Below, one piece after another: positions 50,716 through 62,100 of a stretch of DNA of 64,000 bases. How positions within the stretch are numbered: position 1 is the first letter of the stretch; every line of letters begins with the position of its first letter. The notes below the pieces were generated by a model. That model was not told where the DNA came from. It saw only the letters and a program-made list of their open reading frames with translations, and ran no database searches. The stretch spans positions 11,636 through 75,635 of the forward strand of contig JAQTXH010000004.1 of NCBI GenBank assembly GCA_028688905.1, in the 5' to 3' direction. The translations under genes were made by a program, and so were the position numbers. The DNA is from Acidiphilium sp. (GTDB lineage Bacteria > Pseudomonadota > Alphaproteobacteria > Acetobacterales > Acetobacteraceae).

Positions 50716-53235
50716 ATGAGAGATGTGCCGGTTCAGGATCACGGCGGTCGGTCAGGGCGCGACGTGAAAAAAATATCGGCCGAACCGCCACCGCTCGCAC
50801 CGGTCAGAAATTCCCACGATTGGCGCGAGGCGATCGTCGCCAAGTTGATTTACAGTGTCGGAAAAAATACCGTTACCGCGAATGACCGGGACTGGTTTGT
50901 CGCCCTGGCGCTGGCGCTGCGCGACCGGGTGGTGGAACGCTGGATCGCCAGTACCAACCGGATTTACGAGCGCGGCCACAAGCGGGTGTATTATCTGTCG
51001 CTCGAATTCCTGATCGGGCGGCTGATGTTCGATACACTGACAAATCTCGGCATGGTCGACGTCACGCGCGCGGCCTTGGCGGAGCTTGGCGTCGATCTGG
51101 ATCTGGTGCGTGAGGCCGAGCCGGATGCGGCGCTGGGCAACGGCGGGCTGGGGCGGCTGGCGGCGTGTTTCATGGAGAGCATGGCGACGCTGGCGATCCC
51201 GGGGTATGGCTACGGAATTCGTTACAACAACGGCTTGTTCAAGCAGGCGATCGACGATGGCCGTCAGCTTGAGTTTCCTGAAGATTGGCTCGCGGTTGGC
51301 AACCCCTGGGAGTTCGAGCGGGCTGAGGTTGCTTACGATATCGGGTTCGGCGGCCATGTCGAGGCGGTGCGCGACGATGGGGGCGAGGTGCGGCAAGTGT
51401 GGCATCCGGCCGAGGTGGTGCGCGCGGTCGCCTATGATACGCCGGTGGTAGGCTGGCGCGGGAAGCACGTGAATTCGCTGCGGCTGTGGTCGGCCCGCGC
51501 GGTCGATCCGCTGCAGCTGGAAACCTTCAATGCCGGCGATTATGTTGGGGCGCTAGCCCAGGATGTCCGGGCGCAATCGATCTCGCGGGTGCTGTATCCG
51601 TCCGACGCGACGGCGGCGGGGCAGGAATTACGGCTGCGCCAGGAGTATTTTTTTGCCGCCGCATCGTTGCAGGACATGCTGCGCCGGCACCTGGCGCATT
51701 TCAATGATTTGCGTTTGCTGCCCGAAAAGGTGGCGATTCAGCTCAACGATACCCACCCCTCGATCGCGGTGGCGGAGCTGATGCGGTTGTTGGTGGATGT
51801 GCATGGATTGGCATGGGGCGAGGCGTGGGAGATCACCAAGGGGACGTTTTCCTACACCAATCACACGCTGCTGCCCGAGGCGCTGGAGACCTGGCCGGTG
51901 CCGCTGATGGAGCGGATGCTGCCGCGCCAGATGCAGATTATTTATCTGATCAACGCGGATCATCTGGAACGGGTGCGCGCGCTGGGCATGGGGTCGGAGG
52001 ATAAACTGGCCGGATTGTCGTTGATCGATGAAACCCACGGGCGGCGGGTGCGGATGGGTACGCTCGCGTTCATCGGGTCGCACCGGATCAACGGCGTTTC
52101 CGCGCTGCACACCGATTTGATGCGCAAGACGGTGTTTCACGACCTGCACACGATGTTTCCCGACCGGATTACCAATGTCACCAACGGAATCACGTTCCGG
52201 CGCTGGCTGTTCGAGGCTAATCCGGGGCTGACCCGGCTGTTGGTCGAGGCGCTGGGCGAGCATGTGTGCGACGACCCGTCAGAACTCACCGGGCTGCGGG
52301 GGTTGGTGTCGGACATCGGGTTTCGCAACCGGCTGATCGCCTGCCGGCGGCACAACAAGATCACGCTGGCAAAATGGGTGCGCGAGCGTCTGCGGATCAG
52401 GCTCGATCCCGATGCGATGTTCGATATCCATGTGAAGCGGATTCATGAATACAAAAGGCAGTTGCTGAATATTCTGGAAACCATCGCGTTGTACGACGCG
52501 ATCCGCGCGCGACCGACCGCGGGGTGGGTGCCTCGGGTGAAAATATTCGCCGGCAAGGCGGCGGCAAGCTATCATCAGGCGAAATTGATCATCAAGCTGA
52601 TCAACGATGTCGCCAAGGTGATCAACAGCGACCCCACCGTGCGTGGCTTGCTCAAAGTGGTGTTTTTGCCGAACTTCAACGTCAGCCTCGCGGAAATGAT
52701 CATTCCCGCCGCCGATCTGTCCGAGCAGATTTCGACCGCCGGGATGGAAGCCTCCGGTACCGGCAACATGAAATTCGCGTTGAACGGGGCGCTGACCATC
52801 GGCACGCTCGATGGGGCCAATGTGGAAATCCGCGATCATGTCGGGGCGGAGAATATCTTCATCTTTGGTCTCACCGCCGACGAGGTGGCAGCGCACAAGC
52901 ACGATGGCTGGCGGCCGCGGCAGTCGATCGGTGCCTCGCCCGCGTTGGCCGAGGTGATCGATGCGGTGTATTCCGGCGTGTTCTCGCCCGGTGAGCCGGA
53001 CCGGTTTCATCCGATTGTCCATGAGTTGCGCGGCGATGACCGATTTTTGGTGACGGCCGATTTCGATGCCTACGCCCAGAGCCAGCGTTCGGTGGACCAG
53101 CTTTGGCAGAATCCGGAGGCGTGGTGGCGCGCGGCGATCAACAACACCGCCGGAATGGCTTATTTTTCGTCCGACCGGGCGATCGGGGAATATGCGCGCG
53201 GCATCTGGCAGACCAGCGGGTTGGAGACCACATGA
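50716..53235 (+). CDS. glgP: glycogen phosphorylase GlgP
   Basis: An 839-aa GT35 enzyme releasing glucose-1-phosphate from glycogen. The pyridoxal-phosphate site lies in the C-terminal segment GTGNMKFALNGALTIGTLDGANVEI; EASGTGNMKFALNG is the characteristic signature, with the cofactor lysine in MKFALNG. YYLSLEFLIGR near residue 100 and KRIHEYKRQLLNI near 575 are also diagnostic. GGAGGGG precedes ATG 50716. It is followed by glgC and glgA in the same direction. Confidence 0.95.
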   Translation: MRDVPVQDHGGRSGRDVKKISAEPPPLAPVRNSHDWREAIVAKLIYSVGKNTVTANDRDWFVALALALRDRVVERWIASTNRIYERGHKRVYYLSLEFLIGRLMFDTLTNLGMVDVTRAALAELGVDLDLVREAEPDAALGNGGLGRLAACFMESMATLAIPGYGYGIRYNNGLFKQAIDDGRQLEFPEDWLAVGNPWEFERAEVAYDIGFGGHVEAVRDDGGEVRQVWHPAEVVRAVAYDTPVVGWRGKHVNSLRLWSARAVDPLQLETFNAGDYVGALAQDVRAQSISRVLYPSDATAAGQELRLRQEYFFAAASLQDMLRRHLAHFNDLRLLPEKVAIQLNDTHPSIAVAELMRLLVDVHGLAWGEAWEITKGTFSYTNHTLLPEALETWPVPLMERMLPRQMQIIYLINADHLERVRALGMGSEDKLAGLSLIDETHGRRVRMGTLAFIGSHRINGVSALHTDLMRKTVFHDLHTMFPDRITNVTNGITFRRWLFEANPGLTRLLVEALGEHVCDDPSELTGLRGLVSDIGFRNRLIACRRHNKITLAKWVRERLRIRLDPDAMFDIHVKRIHEYKRQLLNILETIALYDAIRARPTAGWVPRVKIFAGKAAASYHQAKLIIKLINDVAKVINSDPTVRGLLKVVFLPNFNVSLAEMIIPAADLSEQISTAGMEASGTGNMKFALNGALTIGTLDGANVEIRDHVGAENIFIFGLTADEVAAHKHDGWRPRQSIGASPALAEVIDAVYSGVFSPGEPDRFHPIVHELRGDDRFLVTADFDAYAQSQRSVDQLWQNPEAWWRAAINNTAGMAYFSSDRAIGEYARGIWQTSGLETT

Positions 53236-53299
53236 TGGCATGACTGTGATGGCATGATTGGGGCGCGGCCTTACGGGGTCTGGTGGGAGGAACGCTGCG

Positions 53300-54571
53300 A
53301 TGAAGGCACGGAACGGCATCAGCACACCGCTTTCGCGTAGCGCGATGGCCTATGTTCTAGCGGGTGGCCGAGGATCGCGATTGCATGACCTGACCGACAA
53401 GCGCGCGAAGCCCGCCGTGCATTTTGGCGGGAAGTGGCGGATTATCGATTTTGCCCTGTCGAATGCTTTGAATTCCGGGATCAGGCATATCGGGGTCGCG
53501 ACCCAGTACAAGGCCCACAGCCTGATCCGGCATTTGCAGTTGGGCTGGACGTTTTTTCGCCGCGAACGCAACGAGAGTTTCGATATTCTGCCGGCCAGTC
53601 AACGGGTTTCGGAACTCGGCTGGTATTTGGGTACCGCCGATGCGGTGTATCAGAATATCGAGATCATCGAGAGTGCGGCACCGGCCCATATTATTATTCT
53701 AGCCGGTGATCATATCTACAAAATGGACTACGAAATGCTGTTGCAACAGCATGTCGCCCAGAAGGCCGACGTCACGATCGCCTGCGTCGAGGTGCCACTG
53801 GCGGAAGCGACGGATTTTGGCGTGATGCATGTCGATGCGACCGACCGGATCATCGAATTTCTGGAAAAACCCGCCAACCCGCCGCCATTGCCGGGGCGTT
53901 CGGACGTGGCGTTGGCGAGCATGGGTGTATATGTGTTCGATACCGGGTTTTTGTTCGAGGAACTACGGCGCGATGCTGCGGATGTTCGTTCGCAGCACGA
54001 TTTCGGGCGCGACATCATTCCCTATCTGGTGCGTCACGGCCGAGCGTTTGCCCATCATTTTTCACGCTCATGCGTGCGGTCGAGCAAAGAGGCGGTGCCC
54101 TATTGGCGCGATGTCGGCACGATCGATGCGTATTGGGAGGCGAATATCGACCTCACCGATTTTGTGCCCTCGCTCGACATCTATGACCGAAGCTGGCCGA
54201 TCTGGACCTATACCGAGGGCACCCCGCCGGCAAAGTTCATTCATGACGAGGAAGGCAGGCGTGGCCTCGCGGTTTCATCATTGGTGTGCGGCGGCTGCGT
54301 GATTTCGGGCGCGGCGTTGCGGCGCAGCCTGCTGTTCACCGGGGTACGGGTCAATTCGTTTTCGCAGGTGACGGCGGCGGTGCTGCTGCCGGAAGTCGAT
54401 GTCGGGCGGTATGCGCGGCTCACCAATGTCGTGATCGATCGGGGTACCCGAATCCCGGAAGGGCTGGTGGTCGGTGAAGACCCCGAGGCGGACGCCCGGC
54501 GGTTTCGCCGGACCGACAAGGGGGTATGCCTGATCACCCAGGCGATGATCAACCGGCTGGAAATCACCTGA
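53300..54571 (+). CDS. glgC: glucose-1-phosphate adenylyltransferase GlgC
   Basis: A 423-aa enzyme making ADP-glucose, the committed step of glycogen synthesis. The N-terminal nucleotidyltransferase site reads [33 protein letters not shown], with the substrate-site segment TADAVYQNI and the acidic [15 protein letters not shown]. The C-terminal ~120 residues form the left-handed beta-helix used in allosteric control. ATG 53300 follows GGGAGG. It overlaps no gene but is only three bases from glgA's start, so the two are coupled. Confidence 0.95.
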   Translation: MKARNGISTPLSRSAMAYVLAGGRGSRLHDLTDKRAKPAVHFGGKWRIIDFALSNALNSGIRHIGVATQYKAHSLIRHLQLGWTFFRRERNESFDILPASQRVSELGWYLGTADAVYQNIEIIESAAPAHIIILAGDHIYKMDYEMLLQQHVAQKADVTIACVEVPLAEATDFGVMHVDATDRIIEFLEKPANPPPLPGRSDVALASMGVYVFDTGFLFEELRRDAADVRSQHDFGRDIIPYLVRHGRAFAHHFSRSCVRSSKEAVPYWRDVGTIDAYWEANIDLTDFVPSLDIYDRSWPIWTYTEGTPPAKFIHDEEGRRGLAVSSLVCGGCVISGAALRRSLLFTGVRVNSFSQVTAAVLLPEVDVGRYARLTNVVIDRGTRIPEGLVVGEDPEADARRFRRTDKGVCLITQAMINRLEIT

Positions 54572-54574
54572 GCG

Positions 54575-56026
54575 GTGCGGGTTCTTTCGGTAGGCTCGGA
54601 GATCTACCCGCTGGTGAAAACCGGTGGTCTGGCCGACGTGATGGGGGCATTGCCGGCGGCCCTCGCGGTCGAGGGCGTTGCGATGCGCGCCTTGGTACCG
54701 GGGTATCCCGCCGTGCTGGCGGCGATGACGGGGGCGGAGGTGGCGCTTTCGGTTGCCGATCTGTTTGGTGGTCCGGCTCGGATTTTGGCAGCTGATCCTG
54801 GGGCTGAGCCTGGGGGCTTGCCGTTATTCGCACTCGATGCACCCCATTTGTTCGCCCGGCCCGGCAACCCGTATCTTGCCCCGAACGGGATGGACTGGCC
54901 GGATAACGCCCAGCGCTTCGCCGCATTATGCCGGGCCGGCGTGCTGGTGGCGCAGGGGGCGATCGGCGGGTTCGTGCCCGATGTGGTACATGCGCACGAC
55001 TGGCAGGCCGGTCTGGTGCCGGCCTATCTGCACTACGACGAGCGCGCGGCACCGCCTTGTGTGATGACGGTGCATAATCTGGCGTATCAGGGGCAGTTTC
55101 CGGCTGATCTGTTGGGCGCACTTGGCCTGCCGGCGGCGGCCTATGCGATCGATGGGGTCGAATACTATGGCTCGATCGGGTTTTTGAAGGCGGGACTGCA
55201 ATTTGCCGATGCGATTACCACGGTGTCGCCACACTACGCTGTCGAAATCGCGACGCCGGGCGGCGGCATGGGGCTGGATGGGTTGGTCCGGGCGCGTGCG
55301 GGGGTGATGCACGGGATTCTGAACGGACTTGATACCTCGGCGTGGAATCCGGCGACCGATGCGGCGCTGGCGGTGCCATTCGATGCACGGAGCGTGGCGG
55401 CGCGGGCCACCAACAAGGCCGCGTTACAGGCGCGAATGGGGCTGGATCAGCGACCCGGGGCGTTGCTGTTCGGCGTGGTCAGTCGCCTCGCGGGGCAGAA
55501 GGGGATCGATCTGATCCTCGAAATTCTGCCCCTGCTGGCCGCGCTCGATGCTCAACTGGCGGTGCTCGGCAGCGGGGAGGCCGCGATCGAGCGCGACGTG
55601 CGCGCGGCGATGGGGCGTTGGCCAGGGCGGGTTGCCGGGGTGATCGGGTTCGAGGAGCGGTTGTCGCATCTGATCCAGGGGGGGGCCGATGCGATTCTGG
55701 TGCCGTCGCGGTTTGAGCCGTGCGGGCTAACCCAACTGGCGGCGCAGCGCTATGGCGCGATCCCAGTGGTGTCGCTGGTGGGAGGACTGGTCGATACCGT
55801 GATCGACGCCAACCCGGTGGCACTCGGCGCGGCGGTTGCGACGGGGGTGCAGTTCGGGCCGGTGACCGCCGATGGACTTGCCGCTGGCGTGCGCCGGACG
55901 GCCGATCTGTTCGCCAACCCGCCGGTCTGGCGGCGGATGCAGCGCAATGGCATGGCGTTGGATGTTTCATGGGCGCAACCGGCCAAGCAATATGCTCGGT
56001 TGTACCGCGCGCTGGCTCTGAACTAA
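54575..56026 (+). CDS. glgA: glycogen synthase GlgA
   Basis: A 483-aa GT5 ADP-glucose-dependent glycogen synthase. The substrate-binding [13 protein letters not shown] motif is at the N-terminus, [15 protein letters not shown] near residue 145, and the C-terminal GT-B region has [12 protein letters not shown] and the acidic [18 protein letters not shown]. The start is GTG 54575, three bases after the glgC stop. Branching enzyme glgB and debranching glgX are not in the window. Confidence 0.94.
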   Translation: MRVLSVGSEIYPLVKTGGLADVMGALPAALAVEGVAMRALVPGYPAVLAAMTGAEVALSVADLFGGPARILAADPGAEPGGLPLFALDAPHLFARPGNPYLAPNGMDWPDNAQRFAALCRAGVLVAQGAIGGFVPDVVHAHDWQAGLVPAYLHYDERAAPPCVMTVHNLAYQGQFPADLLGALGLPAAAYAIDGVEYYGSIGFLKAGLQFADAITTVSPHYAVEIATPGGGMGLDGLVRARAGVMHGILNGLDTSAWNPATDAALAVPFDARSVAARATNKAALQARMGLDQRPGALLFGVVSRLAGQKGIDLILEILPLLAALDAQLAVLGSGEAAIERDVRAAMGRWPGRVAGVIGFEERLSHLIQGGADAILVPSRFEPCGLTQLAAQRYGAIPVVSLVGGLVDTVIDANPVALGAAVATGVQFGPVTADGLAAGVRRTADLFANPPVWRRMQRNGMALDVSWAQPAKQYARLYRALALN

Positions 56027-56033
56027 CGAATTG

Positions 56034-59000
56034 TTATTCCGCCGGCATGGCGGTGATGCGCCGGGCGCGCCGTTTGCCGAAGCCGCCGAGGGCGAGGTAG
56101 ATAACGGGTGTGGTGTAGAGCGTCAGGGCCTGGCAGACGATCAGGCCGCCGATGACGGCGATGCCGAGCGGGCGGCGGAGTTGTTCGCCAGTGCCGACGG
56201 CGAAGGCGAGTGGCAGAGCGCCGAGCATTGCCGCGAGTGTGGTCATCATGATCGGGCGGAAGCGTTCGAGGCAGGCGGCGCGGATGGCTTGGGGTGGGGT
56301 CATGCCGCCTTCGCGTTCGGCGCTCAGCGCGAAATCGACCAGCATGATGCCGTTTTTTTTCACGATGCCCATCAGCAGGAACACCCCGATGATGCCGATG
56401 ACCGAAAGCGGCGTGCCCGTGATCAGCAAGGCGAGCAGGGCACCGACGCCAGCAGAGGGTAGAGTGGACAGGATGGTGAGCGGTTGCGACAGGCTTTCAT
56501 ACAGCACGCCGAGCACGATATAGATGGCGACCAGGGCGGCCGCGATCAGCAATGGCTCCTTCTGGATCGAGGCGAGGAAGTATTTGGCGTTGCCGCCATA
56601 CTGGATTTTCACCGTATCGGGCAGCGGCATGGCGGCGATCGTGGCTTGGACCTGAGCGATCGCCGGGCCGAGGGCGCTGCCCTTGGCGACGTTGAAGCTG
56701 ATGGTGCCGGCGGGTTCGCCATCGAGATGGGTGACCGAGAGCGGGGCGGTGCTGCGGCTGTAGGTGGCGATCTGATCGAGCGGCACCGGGCCTTTGGTGC
56801 TGGTGACGAACAAGCGGTTCAGGTTGTTCGGAGCGCGATCGAGCGCGGCCGGGACTTTCATCACGACCTCATACTGGTTCTGTGCCTGATAGATCCGGGA
56901 AATCTGCTGCTGGGCGTAGGCGTTCTGCAAAATCCCGTCGATTGCCGCGATCGAAACGCCGAGCCGTGATGCGGCATTGCGATTGATGTCGATCATGATC
57001 TCGGTCTGGGCTTTGTCCTGATCGGTGGAAATGTTGTTGATATTATTCAGGGTTCGCAGCTTGGTTTCGATTTGTTGGGTCACTCGATCGAGATCGTCGA
57101 GCGAGGAATCGATTACCGAAAAACTATACTCGCCGCCGTTGGACTGGCCGCCGAAAAAAATATCCTGCGCGACCTGCATGTTGGTGATGATGCCGGGGAT
57201 TTTGGACAGTTTTTTTTGCAGCTGCAGAATGACAGTCTGGGCGGAAACGCTGCGCTGGTCGAGCGGTTTCAGTCCGATGAACATGTTGCCGCGATTGGCG
57301 GTGTGGAATCCGTTGGTGACGCCGATGCTCGAACTGATCGTCGCCACCGCCGGATTCTGCCGGACGATATCGACGACGCGGCTTTCGAGCCGCTGCATCC
57401 GATCGAACGACACGTCGGTCGGGGCCAAAGTATGCACGATGATCAGACCGGTGTCTTCCTCGGGGATGAAGGATTTCGGGATTTTGATGTAGAGGAAAAT
57501 CGTCAGCACCAGCGTCAGCACAAAGCTTGCCAGCATCAGCCATCGGTGATCGAGCGCCCAGTCGAGGCTGCGGGCGTAGGCGTCGAGGGTGCGGCGATAG
57601 AGATGGTCGATGCCGCGCGCCAGGCGGGAGTTACGGCCGACCTTGGGGGTGCGGCCCATGAAATGTGCGCAGATCATCGGGGTGACGGTGAGCGAGATGA
57701 TGCCGGAAATCACGATCGCGACCGAGAGCGTCATCGCGAATTCGTAGAACAGGCTGCCGATGACGCCGCCCATCAGGGTGAGCGGCAGGAACACCACAAC
57801 CAGCGACACCGTGATCGAAAACACCGTGAAGCCGATCTGACGCGAACCGACCAGGGCGGCTTCGACGCCGGTAAGGCCGCGCTCGTGTTGGGAGACGATG
57901 TTTTCGATCATCACGATCGCATCGTCCACCACGAAACCCACACAGATGGTGAGGGCGAGGAGTGAGAAATTATCGAGCGAGAAGCCGAGCACCCACATCA
58001 CCGCGACGGTGCCGGCGAGCGAAAGCGGCACCGTGACACCGGCCGCGATCGTGGGGGTCAGGCGGCGCATGAACAGCGTGACCACGGCGAGCACCAGGAT
58101 GATGGTGATCAGCAAGGTGAGCTGAATATCGGCGACGCTGGCGCGGATCGTGGCGGTGCGGTCGGTCAGGATCGTGAGATACACCGAGGGCGGCAGCCAT
58201 TTGCGGGCCTCCGGCAACAGGGCCTTGATCCCCTCGACCGTTTTGATCACGTTGGCCTGGGTGGTTTTGGTGATTTCGATGATGATCGCGGGCTGCCCGT
58301 CGGCGGATGCGGCCAACTGGGTATTGGCGACGCTGTTGACGACCGAGGCGACGTCGGACAGGCGCAGCAACGCGCCGTTTTTGGCTTTCAGGACGATGCG
58401 GCGATATTGTGCGGCGGTGCTCAACTGGCCGTTGGCGGCGATGATCGAAGCGGTGTTCTTGCCTTGCAGCACCCCGATCGGTTCGGTTTCATTGGCACTG
58501 CGCACCGCATTATAGACATCGGTGCTGGTCAGCCCGGCGGCGGCGAGGGCCTGGGTGTCGAGCCGGATTCGCACCGCCGGGGAGCCGCCGCCGTAGAGTT
58601 CGACCTGCGCGACGCCGGGGATCTGAGCGAGGCGTTGATCGAGGATCGTGTCGGCGACGTTGTAGATATCGCCGAGGCTGAGGGTTTTCGAGGTCAACGC
58701 CATCGTCATCACCGGGCGGGCGGCCGGGTTGAACTCCTTGTAGTACGGCCGGCTCGGCATCGCGGAGGGCAGGTTGGGCAGGGCGGCGTTGATGGCGGCC
58801 TGAACGGCGTGGGCGTCGGCGTTGAGGCTCGTGCCGGTGTCGAACAGCAACACGACCGAGGACGAGCCGACCGAATTTTCCGAACGGACATCGTTGATCC
58901 CGGGGATGGTACCGAGCGTGTGTTCGAGCGGGGCGGCGACGGTGCTCGCCATGATGCTGGGCGAAGCGCCGGGTTCGGAAGCGAACACCACGATCGCCGG

Positions 59001-59126
59001 CATCGGAATGCTCGGCACCGCGGCCACCGGCAACTGGAAATAGGCGAGGATGCCCGCGATCATGATGCCCAGCGCGAGCAGGCTGGTGCCGATCGGTCGC
59101 CGGATGAAGGGTTCCGAAAACCCCAT
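56034..59126 (-). CDS. RND multidrug efflux pump subunit (second pump, MdtC-like)
   Basis: A 1030-aa inner-membrane RND transporter of the hydrophobe/amphiphile efflux type. It has twelve helices and two large periplasmic loops. Helix 4 carries the proton-relay acid pair in GFVVDDAIVMIEN. The N-terminus FSEPFIRRPIGTSLLALGIMIAGILAYFQLPVAAVP is standard for the family. It starts 3 bp after the upstream pump's stop, so the two pumps are coupled. Two non-identical pumps in one operon match the MdtB-MdtC heterocomplex layout. Confidence 0.92.
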   Translation of the reverse strand: MGFSEPFIRRPIGTSLLALGIMIAGILAYFQLPVAAVPSIPMPAIVVFASEPGASPSIMASTVAAPLEHTLGTIPGINDVRSENSVGSSSVVLLFDTGTSLNADAHAVQAAINAALPNLPSAMPSRPYYKEFNPAARPVMTMALTSKTLSLGDIYNVADTILDQRLAQIPGVAQVELYGGGSPAVRIRLDTQALAAAGLTSTDVYNAVRSANETEPIGVLQGKNTASIIAANGQLSTAAQYRRIVLKAKNGALLRLSDVASVVNSVANTQLAASADGQPAIIIEITKTTQANVIKTVEGIKALLPEARKWLPPSVYLTILTDRTATIRASVADIQLTLLITIILVLAVVTLFMRRLTPTIAAGVTVPLSLAGTVAVMWVLGFSLDNFSLLALTICVGFVVDDAIVMIENIVSQHERGLTGVEAALVGSRQIGFTVFSITVSLVVVFLPLTLMGGVIGSLFYEFAMTLSVAIVISGIISLTVTPMICAHFMGRTPKVGRNSRLARGIDHLYRRTLDAYARSLDWALDHRWLMLASFVLTLVLTIFLYIKIPKSFIPEEDTGLIIVHTLAPTDVSFDRMQRLESRVVDIVRQNPAVATISSSIGVTNGFHTANRGNMFIGLKPLDQRSVSAQTVILQLQKKLSKIPGIITNMQVAQDIFFGGQSNGGEYSFSVIDSSLDDLDRVTQQIETKLRTLNNINNISTDQDKAQTEIMIDINRNAASRLGVSIAAIDGILQNAYAQQQISRIYQAQNQYEVVMKVPAALDRAPNNLNRLFVTSTKGPVPLDQIATYSRSTAPLSVTHLDGEPAGTISFNVAKGSALGPAIAQVQATIAAMPLPDTVKIQYGGNAKYFLASIQKEPLLIAAALVAIYIVLGVLYESLSQPLTILSTLPSAGVGALLALLITGTPLSVIGIIGVFLLMGIVKKNGIMLVDFALSAEREGGMTPPQAIRAACLERFRPIMMTTLAAMLGALPLAFAVGTGEQLRRPLGIAVIGGLIVCQALTLYTTPVIYLALGGFGKRRARRITAMPAE

Positions 59127-59128
59127 GT

Positions 59129-62100
59129 CTATTCCGCCGGTGCCGGGTCGGCGGCGGCGCTGGTACGCGGGGTCGGGCGCAGGCGTTCCATCGCGAGATA
59201 GACCACCGGGGTGGTGAACAGGGTGAGCATCTGGCTCACCAGCAAGCCGCCGATGATGGTGATGCCGAGCGGGGCGCGCAATTCCGATCCCGCGCCGCCT
59301 TCCAGCACCAGCGGCACCGCGCCGAACAGGGCGGCCATCGTGGTCATCATGACCGGGCGAAACCGCAGGATCGCGGCTTCCATGATCGCGGCTTCGGAGG
59401 ATAATCCTCTGACGCGCTCAGCCTCGATCGCGAAATCGACCATGATGATGCCGTTCTTTTTCACGATCCCCATCAGCAGCACGATGCCCACCAGGGCAAC
59501 CAGGGTGAATTCGGTGCCGGTGATCATCAGGGCGAGCAGCGCGCCGATGCCCGCCGAGGGCAGGGTCGAAAGAATCGTGACCGGGTGGATGGTGGATTCA
59601 TAGAGCACGCCGAGCACGATATAAATCACCACCAGCGCGGCGGCGATCAGCCAGGGTTCTTCGGCGAGCGAGGTCTGGAATTCGGCGGCGGCACCGCTGA
59701 AGGTGCCTGTGATGGTATCCGGCACGCCGAGCTTGGTTTCGGCGTTCTGGATCGCGGTTTCCGCCCCGCCGAGCGAGGCACCGTGGGCAAGGTTGAAGCT
59801 GACGGTGACCGAGGGAAACTGGTCTTCGCGGGTGATCGCGAGCGGGCCGTATTTGCTCTGGACCGTCGCGACCTGCAGCAGCGGCACCTGGGCCGGTACG
59901 GCGGTGGTGCTCGCCGTGCTGGTGCTGGCGGCGGCGCCGGTGGTGGTCGTGCTGTTGCCGCTGACCGATCCGCCCGGTCCGAGTGCTGTTGTGCCACTGC
60001 TCGAAGCCAGGCCGCCGGTGGGCAGATAAATATTGGCGAGGGCGGCAGGCGAGGTCGCGTAGGCCGGATCGACGCCGAGGATCACCCGGTACTGCGCGTT
60101 CTGGGTATAGATGGTCGAAATCTGGCGCTGCCCGAATGCATCGTACAGCACCGCCTCGATCGTCGCCATGCTGATGCCGAGGCGGGATGCGGAGGCGCGG
60201 TCGACGTCGATATAGGTTTCCAGCCCCTGGTTCTGTTGGTCGCTGTCCACATCGGCGATTTGCGGTAGTTGCTTGAGCGCGGTCTGGATTTTGCGCGCCC
60301 AGAGATCAAGCTCGGCCTGATCGGTGTCGGTCAAAGTATACTGGTATTGGGTGGGTGAAATGCGCGACGACAGCGTGATGTCCTGCACCGGCTGCATATA
60401 GATGCTGAACCCCGGAATCCCGGTGAGCGACGCCTGCAACTGCCGCATCACCACCGCAATGCCGGGGCGGGTTCCGAACGGTTTGAGCGTGATGTTCAGC
60501 CGTCCGGTGTTGGGGGTGGGGTTGGTCAGGCCCGAGCCGAGCAACGAGGTGACGCCGGCGACCGCGTGGTTGTGCAGGATGATGCCGATGGCTCGGGTCT
60601 GCAGCCGGTCCATCGCATCGAGCGAGGCGCTCTGCGCCGCTTCGGTCACCGCGACGATCGCGCCGGTGTCTTCCTGCGGCAGCAGCGCCTTCGGGATGAT
60701 CACGAACAACAGGCCGGTGATCACCACAGTGGCCGCAAAGACCAACAGCATCAGCCGCTGATGCCGGAGGGTCCAGTTCAGACCGCCTTGATAGCGATCG
60801 CGCACCGCGATCAGCCCGGCCTCGGCCCGGCGCGCGATCCGGCCCGGTTTCGCCTGCGATGCGGGCAGCAGCAGGCGCGCACTCATCATCGGGGTGAGGG
60901 AGAGGGAGATCACCGCCGAAATCACTACGGCAACCGCGAGGGTGACCGCGAATTCCGAGAACAACCGGCCGATCACCCCGGGCATGAACAGCAGCGGAAT
61001 GAACACCGCGACCAGCGAGATGGTCAGCGAAACGATGGTGAAGCCGATCTGCCTGCTGCCGAGATAGGCCGCGCGCATCGGGGTTTCGCCCGCTTCGATG
61101 AAGCGGACGATGTTCTCGATCATGACGATGGCATCGTCGACGACAAATCCCGAGGCCACGGTGAGCGCCATCAACGACAGGTTATCGAGCTGATAGCCCA
61201 GTTCGCTCATCACCCCGAAGGTCGCGACGATCGAGAGCGGCAGGGCAATCGCCGGAATCAGCACGGCGCGCGGATTGGGCAGGAACAGGAAGATCACCAG
61301 CACGACCAACAATGCCGAACTGACCAGGGTGATCTGCACGTCATCGACCGAGGCCTTGATGGTGGCGGTGCGGTTGGCGACGATCTGCAGCTTGATACCG
61401 GGTGGTAAATCGCGGCCCAGATCGGTCAGCGCCGATTGCACCCGCTGCACCGTGCTGACGATATTCGCCCCGGGTTGGCGCTGAATGTCGAGCACGACGG
61501 CGGGGGTGTTGTTGTAGCTGGCGATCTGCTGGTCATTTTCCAGCCCGTCGGTGACCGAACCGACCGCGGACAGCCGCACCGGTGCCTTGTTCTGATAAGC
61601 GATGATCAGGTTGCGATATTGCGCCGGCGCGGTGATCTGGTCGTTCGCGCCGAGCGTGTAGGCCTGATTGGTGCCGTTGAAGGCACCTTTGGCACCGCTC
61701 TGGTTGGCGTTGGCGATCGCGTTGCGGACGTCTTCGAGCGAAATCCCATAGGCGGCGAGGCGGGCGGGGTTGACGTCGATCCGGATCGCCTTGGTCATGC
61801 CGCCTTCGACCGCGACGTTGCCGACCCCGCTGATTTCGGAGAGTTTCGGCACGATCTGGGTCTGGGCGGCGTTGGCGATGGTATAGATCGGCACGGTCTT
61901 CGAGGTCAGCGCGAGGGTGAGGACGGGGGCGTCGGCCGGGTTCACCTCGGTATAGGTCGGCGGGTACTGCAAATTCGGCGGCAGGGTGCCGGAGGCGGCG
62001 TTGATCGCGGCCTGGACATTCTGGGCGGCGGTATCGAGCGACACCGACAAATCGAACCGCAGGGTGATCGCGCTGGTACCCTGGCTCGAGATCGAACTCA

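Noticed and set aside
57072-57965. Plus-strand ORFs opposite the RND pumps
   Set aside because: His/Asp/Arg-rich shadows without domains; the minus-strand pumps are complete.
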